In this document: positions 20,549 through 29,291 of the stretch, one piece after another
Position numbering within the stretch: the stretch's first letter is position 1
Layout of the letters: each line of letters begins with the position of its first letter
DNA from: Lachnospiraceae bacterium
GTDB taxonomy: Bacteria > Bacillota > Clostridia > Lachnospirales > Lachnospiraceae
Direction of reading: 5' to 3'
NCBI GenBank assembly: GCA_024690605.1
Contig: JAILOV010000034.1
Location: 1-64,000, forward strand
Length of the DNA stretch: 64,000 nt
Made by a program: the position numbers and the translations under genes
Notes under the pieces: model-generated
What the model was told of the DNA's origin: nothing
Seen by the model: the letters and a program-made list of their open reading frames with translations, nothing else
Databases searched by the model: none

Positions 20549-23347
20549 CTATTCCTCTCCCAATTTCAGCGCCTTCGTTACGTTCATGCCAAACAGCAGG
20601 AAGATCAGCACGAAGACGCACAGAAGCATGACGCCGCCGACAATGCCGTAGAGTTTGTAAAGATCCGAGGCGCGCGTGATCAGCTTCATCGGGAGCACCT
20701 GATCGGAGGTGGCATAGGAAGCCTGCAGCATCGGGACGAACATCATCGAAGTCAGTTTGCCGATACCGATGCCGGCAAGCACAGAGAAAACGCCGGAGAA
20801 GAGCTGCTCCATGAGCAGCATACGGACGATCTCTCCTTTATGAAAGCCGCAGGCTCTAAGAACGCCGAAGACGAGTTCCCGTTCCTTGATGGACATGATC
20901 CAGTAGATCAGATATCCGACCGCGCACAGAAGCAGCGTGACGGCAAAGCCCATGGTGAGGATCCCGTTGGTGCCCTGCAGGAGCGGATCCGTCATGGTGT
21001 GTTCCACATCGGTCTCCCGGTTGATGTATTTGCGTACCGTCATGTCGTGACCGGTGATGAAATCATAAACATCCCCCGGCGTCGCATCCTCTGTCAGGGA
21101 GATCCATTCTTCATAAGGCTGTAAGCCGAGCTTCTTGCGGATATCCGCGTAGTTGGCAACGATCAGATAGTTCTCTTCCGTCACGGCACTTCCGTCCGGG
21201 TTGATGACGGTCACGGAGGGCCGATAGGAAGGAAAATAGTCGACAAAATCGACCACGGTTCCCTTTAACGCCTTGCCGTCGCCATTGAAAAAGCTGATCG
21301 TGTCGCCGATCGCGACATCCTGAACGGTTTCGAAATTGCGCGACACGAGAAGCCCCTGCTCGGTGACAGCCAGCTCGTTCAGGTAGGTGTGCCAGGATTT
21401 TTCGTTGATCCCGGCGGGAAGAGAGGTCATCTCGCCGAATTCACGCGTGTGAACAGCCATGAACGTGAGCGGTACCCGGGCGTTCTTTTTTTGCTTCATA
21501 TAGGCCTTGTCATCGTAGAGCACACGGGTGTGGCTGTCCGCGAAATCCATGGACAGATATCTGGTCGGATCGGGTTCCAGATAGGTGCCGGTGGGCGTTC
21601 CGTTTTCATCCTGCAGCATGGGCCAGTTTTCTTTGATGATCACATCGGTCCCGTCGAGATACGTGGTGTTTTCGACCGCGTTTTCCAGGATCGTGCGCGC
21701 GACCGTGGCATGGAACATGCCGAGGGAGATGGTCATGATAAGGAACAGCATGATGAGCTGCAGCTTGTGTCCGTTTTTTGTGTTTTCCATAAAGGAAATA
21801 TACCCTGCGGGACCGCAGATCTTTCTGACACACAGGTAGATCAGCTTCACGATGAGCGGCTGAATGCGCAGGAAAAAGAGACCCGTGCCCACAATGAACA
21901 GGGAGGAACTGATGTAGAGAAGCGGATCCAGGCGTTCGCCGGAGAGGACGGTCTCGGAGATGGATCCCATGCTCCGGCGAAAGGTGTAGAAACCGTACAG
22001 AGCCACGCCGATAAAGACGATATCGATGAAAAGCTTCTGCCAGAGCGGCTTTCTGCCCACCGCTTTCTGTTGTTTCAGATTCACGATCGTGACCCTGCTG
22101 TGGCGGATCGCCGGCAGGGAAATGCTGAGGAGTGTGACCAGAACAGCCGCCGCCGCGTAGAGCGCGGAAGACAGGGAGTAATGCACGGGCAGGGAAACGT
22201 CCGGGTGGAATTCCAGGAAATTCCTGGTGGAGCTCAACAGTCTGGCGAACAGCGCTGCGAGAGGAACGCCGAGCACGGCACCCAGAAGGGAGAGAAAAGC
22301 ACCCTGATAGAGATACAGGAGCAGGATCTGTCCGCGGGAACTGCCGCGGCTTTTGATGACAGAGATCTCATTCCGCTCCATCTCATACATCTGCCCGGAG
22401 ATCATGAGCAGAAAGGCTGCTAACAGAACCAGAACGGGGATCTGCAGGATCATGAGGGTGGCGGAGATCCGCATCTGCTTTTGGGCATATTCCTCAAGAA
22501 TACTGCGATATTCCGGTTCCTTCAGCACACTCTGGAACGCACTGTCCCTGCACAGCCAGGCGGTGGTCTCTCGGATCCGTCTGACATCGGAGGAGGAAAC
22601 GGAGCGGTAATCGGGAAGATCATAGAAGGAGATCATGATCGTATAGAGAGATGCGTGTTCTCCCGTGAACAGGGACCGGAACAGTGCGGGTTCCATAAAG
22701 CAGTGGGAAAGCCACGTGTCCGGGTCATCCTGAAAGTAGAAATCTTCGTTATCCCCGCCGGTGAAAACGCCGATGATGTGGATCCGGACCGGCTTGCCGT
22801 CGGGGGTCGTGAGGTCATCAAAGGTCAGTGTCTCATCGGGGAGAAGCCCCTTCTGTACCAGTGTGGCCTGGGGGATAATGACTTCAATGGCGCCGGTGTC
22901 GTCCAGTCCGTCCTCGGAATACAGAGAGCCGCTCGAAAGGACCGCGTGCTCCGAAAGGCCGGTCATGGCCGAAAGGGAAAGATCCAGCGTACCGGTATCT
23001 TCCCTTTTGATATCGGAGGTGACGGTTTCGCGCTGCATGGTGTAGCTGAGAATAGTCATGTAGGGCGGAACATCCAGAAGATCATAGATCTCATCGGTAA
23101 AGCGTTCCATTTTGCCGATGGTGTCCCGGTCGTCTTTTCTGCAGGAGGCGCTCATTTTGAGGACCAGCGGCCATTTTCCGTTGTTCCGGATATACAGGGA
23201 CAGTTCATCCTGCAGCATGCGGTCATAGGCGGTCTTCTGGTACAGCGGGAAGCTCACGGCCGTTGCCACAAAGAGCACGCAGCCGAGCAGAAGACTCAGA
23301 TTCATCCATTTTTTCTGCCACAGCTTCTGCAGCATTATTCGGAACAT
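20549..23347 (-). CDS. FtsX/MacB-like ABC transporter permease, apparently with two FtsX-type TM regions
   Basis: 932 aa; hydrophobic groups near residues ~310-420 and ~800-930 separated by long extracytoplasmic regions; ISVIKSRGSSRGQILLLYLYQGAFLSLLGAVLGVPLA. Confidence 0.85.
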   Translation of the reverse strand: MFRIMLQKLWQKKWMNLSLLLGCVLFVATAVSFPLYQKTAYDRMLQDELSLYIRNNGKWPLVLKMSASCRKDDRDTIGKMERFTDEIYDLLDVPPYMTILSYTMQRETVTSDIKREDTGTLDLSLSAMTGLSEHAVLSSGSLYSEDGLDDTGAIEVIIPQATLVQKGLLPDETLTFDDLTTPDGKPVRIHIIGVFTGGDNEDFYFQDDPDTWLSHCFMEPALFRSLFTGEHASLYTIMISFYDLPDYRSVSSSDVRRIRETTAWLCRDSAFQSVLKEPEYRSILEEYAQKQMRISATLMILQIPVLVLLAAFLLMISGQMYEMERNEISVIKSRGSSRGQILLLYLYQGAFLSLLGAVLGVPLAALFARLLSSTRNFLEFHPDVSLPVHYSLSSALYAAAAVLVTLLSISLPAIRHSRVTIVNLKQQKAVGRKPLWQKLFIDIVFIGVALYGFYTFRRSMGSISETVLSGERLDPLLYISSSLFIVGTGLFFLRIQPLIVKLIYLCVRKICGPAGYISFMENTKNGHKLQLIMLFLIMTISLGMFHATVARTILENAVENTTYLDGTDVIIKENWPMLQDENGTPTGTYLEPDPTRYLSMDFADSHTRVLYDDKAYMKQKKNARVPLTFMAVHTREFGEMTSLPAGINEKSWHTYLNELAVTEQGLLVSRNFETVQDVAIGDTISFFNGDGKALKGTVVDFVDYFPSYRPSVTVINPDGSAVTEENYLIVANYADIRKKLGLQPYEEWISLTEDATPGDVYDFITGHDMTVRKYINRETDVEHTMTDPLLQGTNGILTMGFAVTLLLCAVGYLIYWIMSIKERELVFGVLRACGFHKGEIVRMLLMEQLFSGVFSVLAGIGIGKLTSMMFVPMLQASYATSDQVLPMKLITRASDLYKLYGIVGGVMLLCVFVLIFLLFGMNVTKALKLGEE

Positions 23348-25560
23348 ATTTCCATGCCTTCCTCGACATCGCCGTAGGCGACCCAGTAATTTGACGGATC
23401 GGAACCGCCGGCCGTGAAACGGACCAGCCGGGTCGTACCGTCTTCCCGTTTTGTTATCACAAAGGTGTCCCCGTTATCGGTCGTATAAACGGCTTTTCGG
23501 GGAATCAGGAGCACCTCTCCCGTGCGGCCGGTCGTGATCTCGACACCGAAACGTTTTCTGCTCCAGTAGCCGTTATCCATGCTTGCGCCCGCCTCATCGG
23601 CGATGATACCCATATCCTCCTGCGGGATCTTGATGAGCGCATAGCCGGAGCGCATTTCCTTGGAGAGTCCCCGGGGACTGATCGTGACAACCCTGCCCGC
23701 AACAGCTTCTTCCGGAGCAGAGAGGCTGCGCACGGTGATCCCGGCCTCGTCTCCGCAGGAGAGCCTGCCATTTTCATCTTCAACGATGATATAGCTGGAG
23801 TCGTCGCGGGAGAGTTGGACGAGCCGCTCTCTGTAGTCGATCAGTTCTCCTGCTTTTCGTTCGGTGATCGCCGTGACGATGCCGTTTTCCGGTGCGGTCA
23901 CTTCATAGACCCCCGTGTAGCGGGTGAGCTTCTCCAACTGTTTTTGCAGGCTTTCGATCGAGCGGTTTCGATCCCTGACCGCACGGTCGATGGCGTCCAG
24001 CTCATCCTTGTTATAGGTCTTCCCGCGCTTCTTCTGCAGATCCGCCAGGCGTTCGTTCTGTCTGTCGATCTTGCGCCGGATCCGTGCGGCTTCGATGTCA
24101 TCCCCCATGATCTCGATCGTTGCCAGAACCTGTCCTTTTTCGACCAGTTCGTAGCGCTTTACAAGAAGCTCCTTGAGATAGCAGGTTCCGGTTTTTGCCG
24201 GATTCACCAGCCATTCCGCGGAAGGGTAGAACAGAAATCCGTCCGTGGAGAGATCCGTGCTCATTTCTCCTTTTTCCAGCCGCAGGGTCTTGTTCCCGAC
24301 GGAATATGGCACGTCGTAGACGACAGGATCCCCTTCCTGCAGGCCCCCGGTGATCTCGATGAAGGTGGCATCATACACACCGGTCCGTACCGGCGTGTAG
24401 ACCGTCTCCCCGTCTTTATAGAGAAACACATAGGCTCCCCGCTCATCCCTGTTCACGGCATCTCTGGGAACGCTCAGCACGTTGGTCTTTCGTTCCTCAA
24501 CGATGACGACTACCGCGGACTGACCGGGCGCGACTTCGCCGGAAGGATCCGCCAGATGAAAGGAGGTGAACACCTCGCCGTCCCGCTGTTTGATCCTGCG
24601 GTATTCATCCGGTTCCATGACCTCATACTGTACCTCGAAGCGCTGTCCGCCGATCATGGCATAGATCTCCGCCGCTCTGTTTACGGCGGCCTTGCTCACA
24701 TAATCACAGAGGATCTCTTTGTTGTCGGGATCTCCGACGGCAAGGATGTGAGAGCCCTCCGGCACCTGATCTCCCGGAAGATAATAGGACGAAGCGACCA
24801 CGACACCGTCGGAAGAAGCGGCGACACCGGCTTCCGCGAGTTCCGTCTGCAGTCTTTCCACGCGCTTTTCGTTGTAGGCATACTGCAGATCGAACTGTTC
24901 GCGCTTCTCCTTCAGAGACTGTTCCAGCTTTTCCCGTGCGAGTTTTGTCTGTTTGGCTCGTTTTTCCGCCGGCATCGCTCCCTTTGCCCAGCCGGCGTAT
25001 CCGGGCGAGTCCTCGGCGGGTGCTTTGTTGTAGAGTTCCTGAAAGGCCAGGGCGGCTTCATATTCCTCTTTGACTGCTTTGGCGATGTCTGCGGCAAGAT
25101 CGGCGGAGGCTGCCGCGTATTCTTCAAGAAGAGCGGCGTTTTCTTCTTCGATCGCTTCGATCTCGTCGCTGACGGATTCCGCGGCGCCGTAGAACAAGAC
25201 GTCGCCGGCATGCACTTCCTCTCCCGGCAGAGCACCGTAGTTGCCGAAAGCCCGGGAGGATTCATAGGCGTATTCCACGGTATCGGGACACACCACACCG
25301 GGCCAGACGCTCACACGGGAAATCTCGCGGTACTCCGCGGGCATGAAGCGAACGACGCTTCCCACGGGTTCCACCAGTTCCGGTTCGTCTGTCCCGTCCT
25401 GTACAGAGAAACTATTCGCAGTGTTTCCGGTCGATCCCGTTCCGTCAGCGGATGCTTTTCCGTCGGCCGATGCCGCAGAGGAACAACCCGCCGTCAGAGT
25501 CAGGCAGAGAAGAACGGAAAGGAGCCTGCCGATTTTCTGTTTTTGAAACGGGACATTCAT
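23335..25560 (-). CDS. Efflux periplasmic-adaptor/HlyD-like lipoprotein, apparently with tandem adaptor modules
   Basis: 741 aa; lipobox LTAGC; biotinyl/HlyD-like and coiled-coil segments occur twice (GALPGEEVHAGDVLFYG and ELLVKRYELVEKGQVLATIE). Confidence 0.75.
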   Translation of the reverse strand: MNVPFQKQKIGRLLSVLLCLTLTAGCSSAASADGKASADGTGSTGNTANSFSVQDGTDEPELVEPVGSVVRFMPAEYREISRVSVWPGVVCPDTVEYAYESSRAFGNYGALPGEEVHAGDVLFYGAAESVSDEIEAIEEENAALLEEYAAASADLAADIAKAVKEEYEAALAFQELYNKAPAEDSPGYAGWAKGAMPAEKRAKQTKLAREKLEQSLKEKREQFDLQYAYNEKRVERLQTELAEAGVAASSDGVVVASSYYLPGDQVPEGSHILAVGDPDNKEILCDYVSKAAVNRAAEIYAMIGGQRFEVQYEVMEPDEYRRIKQRDGEVFTSFHLADPSGEVAPGQSAVVVIVEERKTNVLSVPRDAVNRDERGAYVFLYKDGETVYTPVRTGVYDATFIEITGGLQEGDPVVYDVPYSVGNKTLRLEKGEMSTDLSTDGFLFYPSAEWLVNPAKTGTCYLKELLVKRYELVEKGQVLATIEIMGDDIEAARIRRKIDRQNERLADLQKKRGKTYNKDELDAIDRAVRDRNRSIESLQKQLEKLTRYTGVYEVTAPENGIVTAITERKAGELIDYRERLVQLSRDDSSYIIVEDENGRLSCGDEAGITVRSLSAPEEAVAGRVVTISPRGLSKEMRSGYALIKIPQEDMGIIADEAGASMDNGYWSRKRFGVEITTGRTGEVLLIPRKAVYTTDNGDTFVITKREDGTTRLVRFTAGGSDPSNYWVAYGDVEEGMEICSE

Positions 25561-26663
25561 TGTTTAACGACCTGATCCCCTTCCTCCAGACCCTGCAGGA
25601 TCTCTATCCGGTCATCTCCGACAAGACCGGTCTCGATCCAGGCGATCTGTCGGAAGCCGTTATCATCCAGCGTATACACATAGGGCTTTCCGTCGGCGTG
25701 AAAGACGGTTCCGAGGGGGAGCGACAGAACCTGATCCCGCCGGTCGAGCGTGATCCGGATGGTTGCCGAGGTTCCCACATCAATACCGTCGTTGTCAGGT
25801 CCCGAGAGGATCTCAAAACGCTGTACATCATCCCAGTCTTCCATCTGCCAGGGCACAACCTCATAGCTGCCGGCAGCGTTGCCGTACACGATGTCCAAAG
25901 GGACCGCTTCTCCTTCGCGGAAGCAGGAACTGACATCGGGCTCCTTCATCTCAAAATGACCGGTGGAGCTGTCAACGATGGTCATGACGACTTCGTCTTT
26001 GCGGGAGGTGGAGCCTTCCAGGTCCGACGTCACGGAAAAGACGGTTCCGGACATGGTGGAAAAGATGCGGCTGGCGGAAAGCTCGGACCGCAGATGAGAG
26101 AGCTTCTTCCGGTCGAATTCGATCTCATCGTTCAGATCTTCCCGCTTGTAGCGATAGCTTTCGGAAATCGAGGCTTCGTTTTTTTCGTATTTCTCCACGT
26201 CCTCGTCTTTGATCTCGGGCGTGTTATAGACAAAACCGTTATAGGTGTCCGCCCGGTCAAATCCCTCGGCGGCATCAAGATACGACAGATCCAGCTCGTT
26301 TTTCTTGATCCGGTATTCCAGCTCATCGATCTCTGCCTGCAGATTGTCGGCGGAGAGTTCAACGAGCAGATCGCCGGGCTTCACACTGTCACCCTGACGG
26401 ACATGCACCTTGGACACGCGCTTTCCGCCGACCGGAAAGGAAACTTCCTGTTCCTTGTTCTGCACCCAGGTGGCTGTCAGGGCTCTGGTGAGGACGACAT
26501 CCTCTCTGGTGACGGATATCAGACTGTACAGCGGTTCTTCGGAGGAATTGTCCACAACGACCATCGGCTCCTCCCCGGTTTTGCCGCAGCCGGCGGCAAG
26601 CGGGAGAAGCATGCAGATGCATAACAGATATGAGATTGATCGACGGATTCTTCCTGTGGGCAT
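25557..26663 (-). CDS. Efflux periplasmic-adaptor/HlyD-like lipoprotein
   Basis: 368 aa; lipobox LAAGC; SKVHVRQGDSVKPGDLLVELSADNLQAEIDELEYRI; 4-nt overlap with the next adaptor gene. Confidence 0.82.
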   Translation of the reverse strand: MPTGRIRRSISYLLCICMLLPLAAGCGKTGEEPMVVVDNSSEEPLYSLISVTREDVVLTRALTATWVQNKEQEVSFPVGGKRVSKVHVRQGDSVKPGDLLVELSADNLQAEIDELEYRIKKNELDLSYLDAAEGFDRADTYNGFVYNTPEIKDEDVEKYEKNEASISESYRYKREDLNDEIEFDRKKLSHLRSELSASRIFSTMSGTVFSVTSDLEGSTSRKDEVVMTIVDSSTGHFEMKEPDVSSCFREGEAVPLDIVYGNAAGSYEVVPWQMEDWDDVQRFEILSGPDNDGIDVGTSATIRITLDRRDQVLSLPLGTVFHADGKPYVYTLDDNGFRQIAWIETGLVGDDRIEILQGLEEGDQVVKQ

Positions 26664-26690
26664 CTGTCAGTCCGATCTGTATCGCGGGAT

Positions 26691-27662
26691 TCAGTTTTTT
26701 CCCGGCGGGGTAAAAGGCTGGGGTCTGGGTCTGCGAACGGCGACAACACCGCTCTGCTCAAGATTTCGCAGGACCTGAAAACGCACTTCGGCGGCGTGCT
26801 CCGGACGGATCATATAGAAACAATAGGTGTCGATCAGACCGAACAGATTAGCAGTCCGGCCCTCGATCTTGAAATTCGTGATCCCGCGGGGGATATATTC
26901 CTCCCAGATCTCATCGGGCTTCACGACCGTCGGATAACTCTGGATACTGTAGACCGTGTTTTCTATGCCGTATTTGCAGTTCCATTCGGGGAGCGGCTTT
27001 CTTCTCTCGGGCGGCAGCTTTCTGTTTTTGAGGACGATCCGCTGGCGTCTCGCGATCTCGCGGTAATGCTCGCCGCGTCGGGGACAGTTCGGCGTGCAGG
27101 TCGCGTTCACGAGCACCTCCAGTTTGTCGGGATGCCGCAGCTTCTCGATGAATTCCCAGTTCCCGTTAAGATTGTAGTCGAGGACCACATATTTATAATC
27201 CTTTTCCATTTCCGCGTTCAGCGCATCGACATCTTTGATCTCCTTGCAGGTCGTGCTGTTGATCACGAAGGAAGGATAGTTTTTCCGGATGTATTCTTCC
27301 AGAAGAGGTGAAAAGACGAGCACTTCGTTTCTGTAGCCGGAGGCCGCCTGCAGGCAGAAGTTGCAGAATTCGTCCTTCAGATCCTCTTCCGTGAGGAGGG
27401 GGTTGGTAAACGTATAGCGGATGGGGATACCGGCCTCATTGATCGCGCGGATCGTGGCCAGGATAAAACCGGCGTCACACTGATCGTTGGGATCAATCTC
27501 CCGGCCGCCGTTCCAGAGCGCAAAGGGGAAACAGCCGAAAAAGGAGCCGATCTCGACTCCTTCGCGAAAGAGTTCCGGGTGCTGTCTGTTCAGACTTACC
27601 CAGATCATATTGAGCGGGAAATTGTAACGGAGTCCCGGCAGGTGAAATCTTGCAGAAGACAT
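26691..27662 (-). CDS. Conserved protein of unknown function, paralogue of the 17964..18881 product
   Basis: Start MSSARF at 27662 has a GAGGGAA RBS; VEIGSFFGCFPFALWNGGR, LEVLVNATCTPNCPRRGEHY. Confidence 0.55.
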   Translation of the reverse strand: MSSARFHLPGLRYNFPLNMIWVSLNRQHPELFREGVEIGSFFGCFPFALWNGGREIDPNDQCDAGFILATIRAINEAGIPIRYTFTNPLLTEEDLKDEFCNFCLQAASGYRNEVLVFSPLLEEYIRKNYPSFVINSTTCKEIKDVDALNAEMEKDYKYVVLDYNLNGNWEFIEKLRHPDKLEVLVNATCTPNCPRRGEHYREIARRQRIVLKNRKLPPERRKPLPEWNCKYGIENTVYSIQSYPTVVKPDEIWEEYIPRGITNFKIEGRTANLFGLIDTYCFYMIRPEHAAEVRFQVLRNLEQSGVVAVRRPRPQPFTPPGKN

Positions 27663-27677
27663 GGTTCCCTCTTTCAA

Positions 27678-27714
27678 AGAACCCCGCAGAGCCTTGCGAC
27701 CCTGCGGGGGTTCT
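27678..27714. terminator. Strong hairpin between the solute-binding protein gene and the exporter cassette (partial terminator/attenuator candidate)
   Basis: AGAACCCCGCAG ... CTGCGGGGGTTCT. Confidence 0.6.
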
Positions 27715-27737
27715 GTTTGTGACGGTTTTACAGGAAA

Positions 27738-29195
27738 TCAAATCCCGTCAAGCGCCGTGTTGGTGCTGTCCAGGATGCCTGCCCACTTGTCGCGCACCTT
27801 GTCGTTGATCTCGGAGACCGTGGCGGTTCCGTTGAACATGGAGAAGTACACGTTGTCCCAGGTCGCGCCGTCCAGAGGGCTGGAAACTTCGAGCTCCGGA
27901 ACCCAGCCGGCATAGGTGGGCTTGATCTTGTTGATATCCTGCAGGCTGAAGTTGGTCTGGATACCCTTCTCATCGAGGTTGTAGTTGTTGAACTCGGAAC
28001 CTCTGGAGTTGTAGTCCTCATAGCCGGCAGGGAGCGTCTCCCATGCGTCATAGGCGAAAGCGATCAGACGGGCCTTCTCCGCGTCGTAGCAGCCGGGCAT
28101 CATGATGATGTTGCCGTGCACGGTGGAGATCAGGTTCTTGCCGTCCTTGGTCGGGAACGGAACAAAGCCGTTCGTGTCTGCGCAGCTGCCGACGAAGGAA
28201 CCTGCCTGTCCGGCATAGCCGTCCTCGATCAGGAACGCGATCTTGCCGTCGGTGTAGTTGGTGCGATAATCATCCCACACAGCCGGATCGTGCCAGGTCA
28301 TGTAGTAGTCCTTGGTGATCTTGTAAGCAAACTCCATTGCCTCAAGAGAAGCGGCATCTTCGACCTTGCTGACGAAATGGCCGTTGGAATCCTTGGCAAT
28401 GATGTCACCGCCGTTTCCGAGGACCGCGACCGTCAGGGTCTGGCCGATGCCGTTGGAGCCGAGCGCGAAGTAGTCGGACTGTCCGTCACCGTCCTTGTCC
28501 ACCGCGGCAACCTTCTTCAGCATGTCTTCGAAGGCACTCCAAGTCCACGTGCCGCCGTCAACCATGTCATAGATGCTGTTGGGGTCGATACCGCAGTCTT
28601 CAAGGATGCGGTGGTTGAAGAAGAGGCCGGCACCGATCTCGGGATCACCGGCGAGGATACCGAAGGTCTTGTTGCCGATGGTGTCATAGGCTGTGATGGC
28701 GTTCTTGGTGTACTTGGAATCCTTGAGATCGATGGTGTCGATCGTTGCCCAGTCATAGGCGAGACCCTGCAGGATTGAAGGACCCTGGAAGCCGTCCGGA
28801 AGGGTGAACAGGAGAGCCTGATCATCGCCGCCGGATGCGCAGTAGTTCTGGAACTCCTCGGTGATGCCGGCGCCCCAGCCAAGGCCGCCCTGATACTTGA
28901 AGGTGAAGTTATAGGTCTTCTCGAGCCACTCACGATAGGCGAGACGATCCTCTTCGAACTGGGTCGTGGGATCGCTGACGGAACCGTCTTCGGGGCTCCA
29001 CCAGTCACGGACGACAACTTCCATTCCGCCGAGATCGAAAGGCTTGCCGGTCTTGGGATCCTTTGTCACGGTGTAGGGAGCCACATCGTCACCGGACTTG
29101 CCGGCATCTCCTGCGCCGCCGCAGGCCGTGAGGCTCATTGTCATCGCTGCAGCCGTAACTGCCGCAACAACCTGTTTGGACATGGGCTTTTTCAT
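27738..29195 (-). CDS. Carbohydrate ABC transporter extracellular solute-binding lipoprotein
   Basis: Start MKKPMSKQVVAAV at 29195; lipobox MSLTACGG; SBP-type sequence such as FFNHRILEDCGIDPNSIYDMVDGGTWTWSAFEDMLKK. Confidence 0.9.
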   Translation of the reverse strand: MKKPMSKQVVAAVTAAAMTMSLTACGGAGDAGKSGDDVAPYTVTKDPKTGKPFDLGGMEVVVRDWWSPEDGSVSDPTTQFEEDRLAYREWLEKTYNFTFKYQGGLGWGAGITEEFQNYCASGGDDQALLFTLPDGFQGPSILQGLAYDWATIDTIDLKDSKYTKNAITAYDTIGNKTFGILAGDPEIGAGLFFNHRILEDCGIDPNSIYDMVDGGTWTWSAFEDMLKKVAAVDKDGDGQSDYFALGSNGIGQTLTVAVLGNGGDIIAKDSNGHFVSKVEDAASLEAMEFAYKITKDYYMTWHDPAVWDDYRTNYTDGKIAFLIEDGYAGQAGSFVGSCADTNGFVPFPTKDGKNLISTVHGNIIMMPGCYDAEKARLIAFAYDAWETLPAGYEDYNSRGSEFNNYNLDEKGIQTNFSLQDINKIKPTYAGWVPELEVSSPLDGATWDNVYFSMFNGTATVSEINDKVRDKWAGILDSTNTALDGI

Positions 29196-29255
29196 TCTTT
29201 TTCCTCCTTTGATGATAGATTTTATATGATGTCCGAAGATCGGACAACCGCGCAT

Positions 29256-29284
29256 ATTGTACCACGAAAATCGCAGTTTTTCAA
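29256..29284 (-). promoter_or_regulatory. Sigma-A-type promoter for the solute-binding protein gene
   Basis: Minus strand TTGAAA - 17 bp - TACAAT. Confidence 0.7.
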
Positions 29285-29291
29285 TCAATTA

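Noticed and set aside
23815-25575. 586-aa plus-strand ORF
   Set aside because: Antisense to the adaptor lipoprotein gene, which has a lipobox and adaptor motifs.
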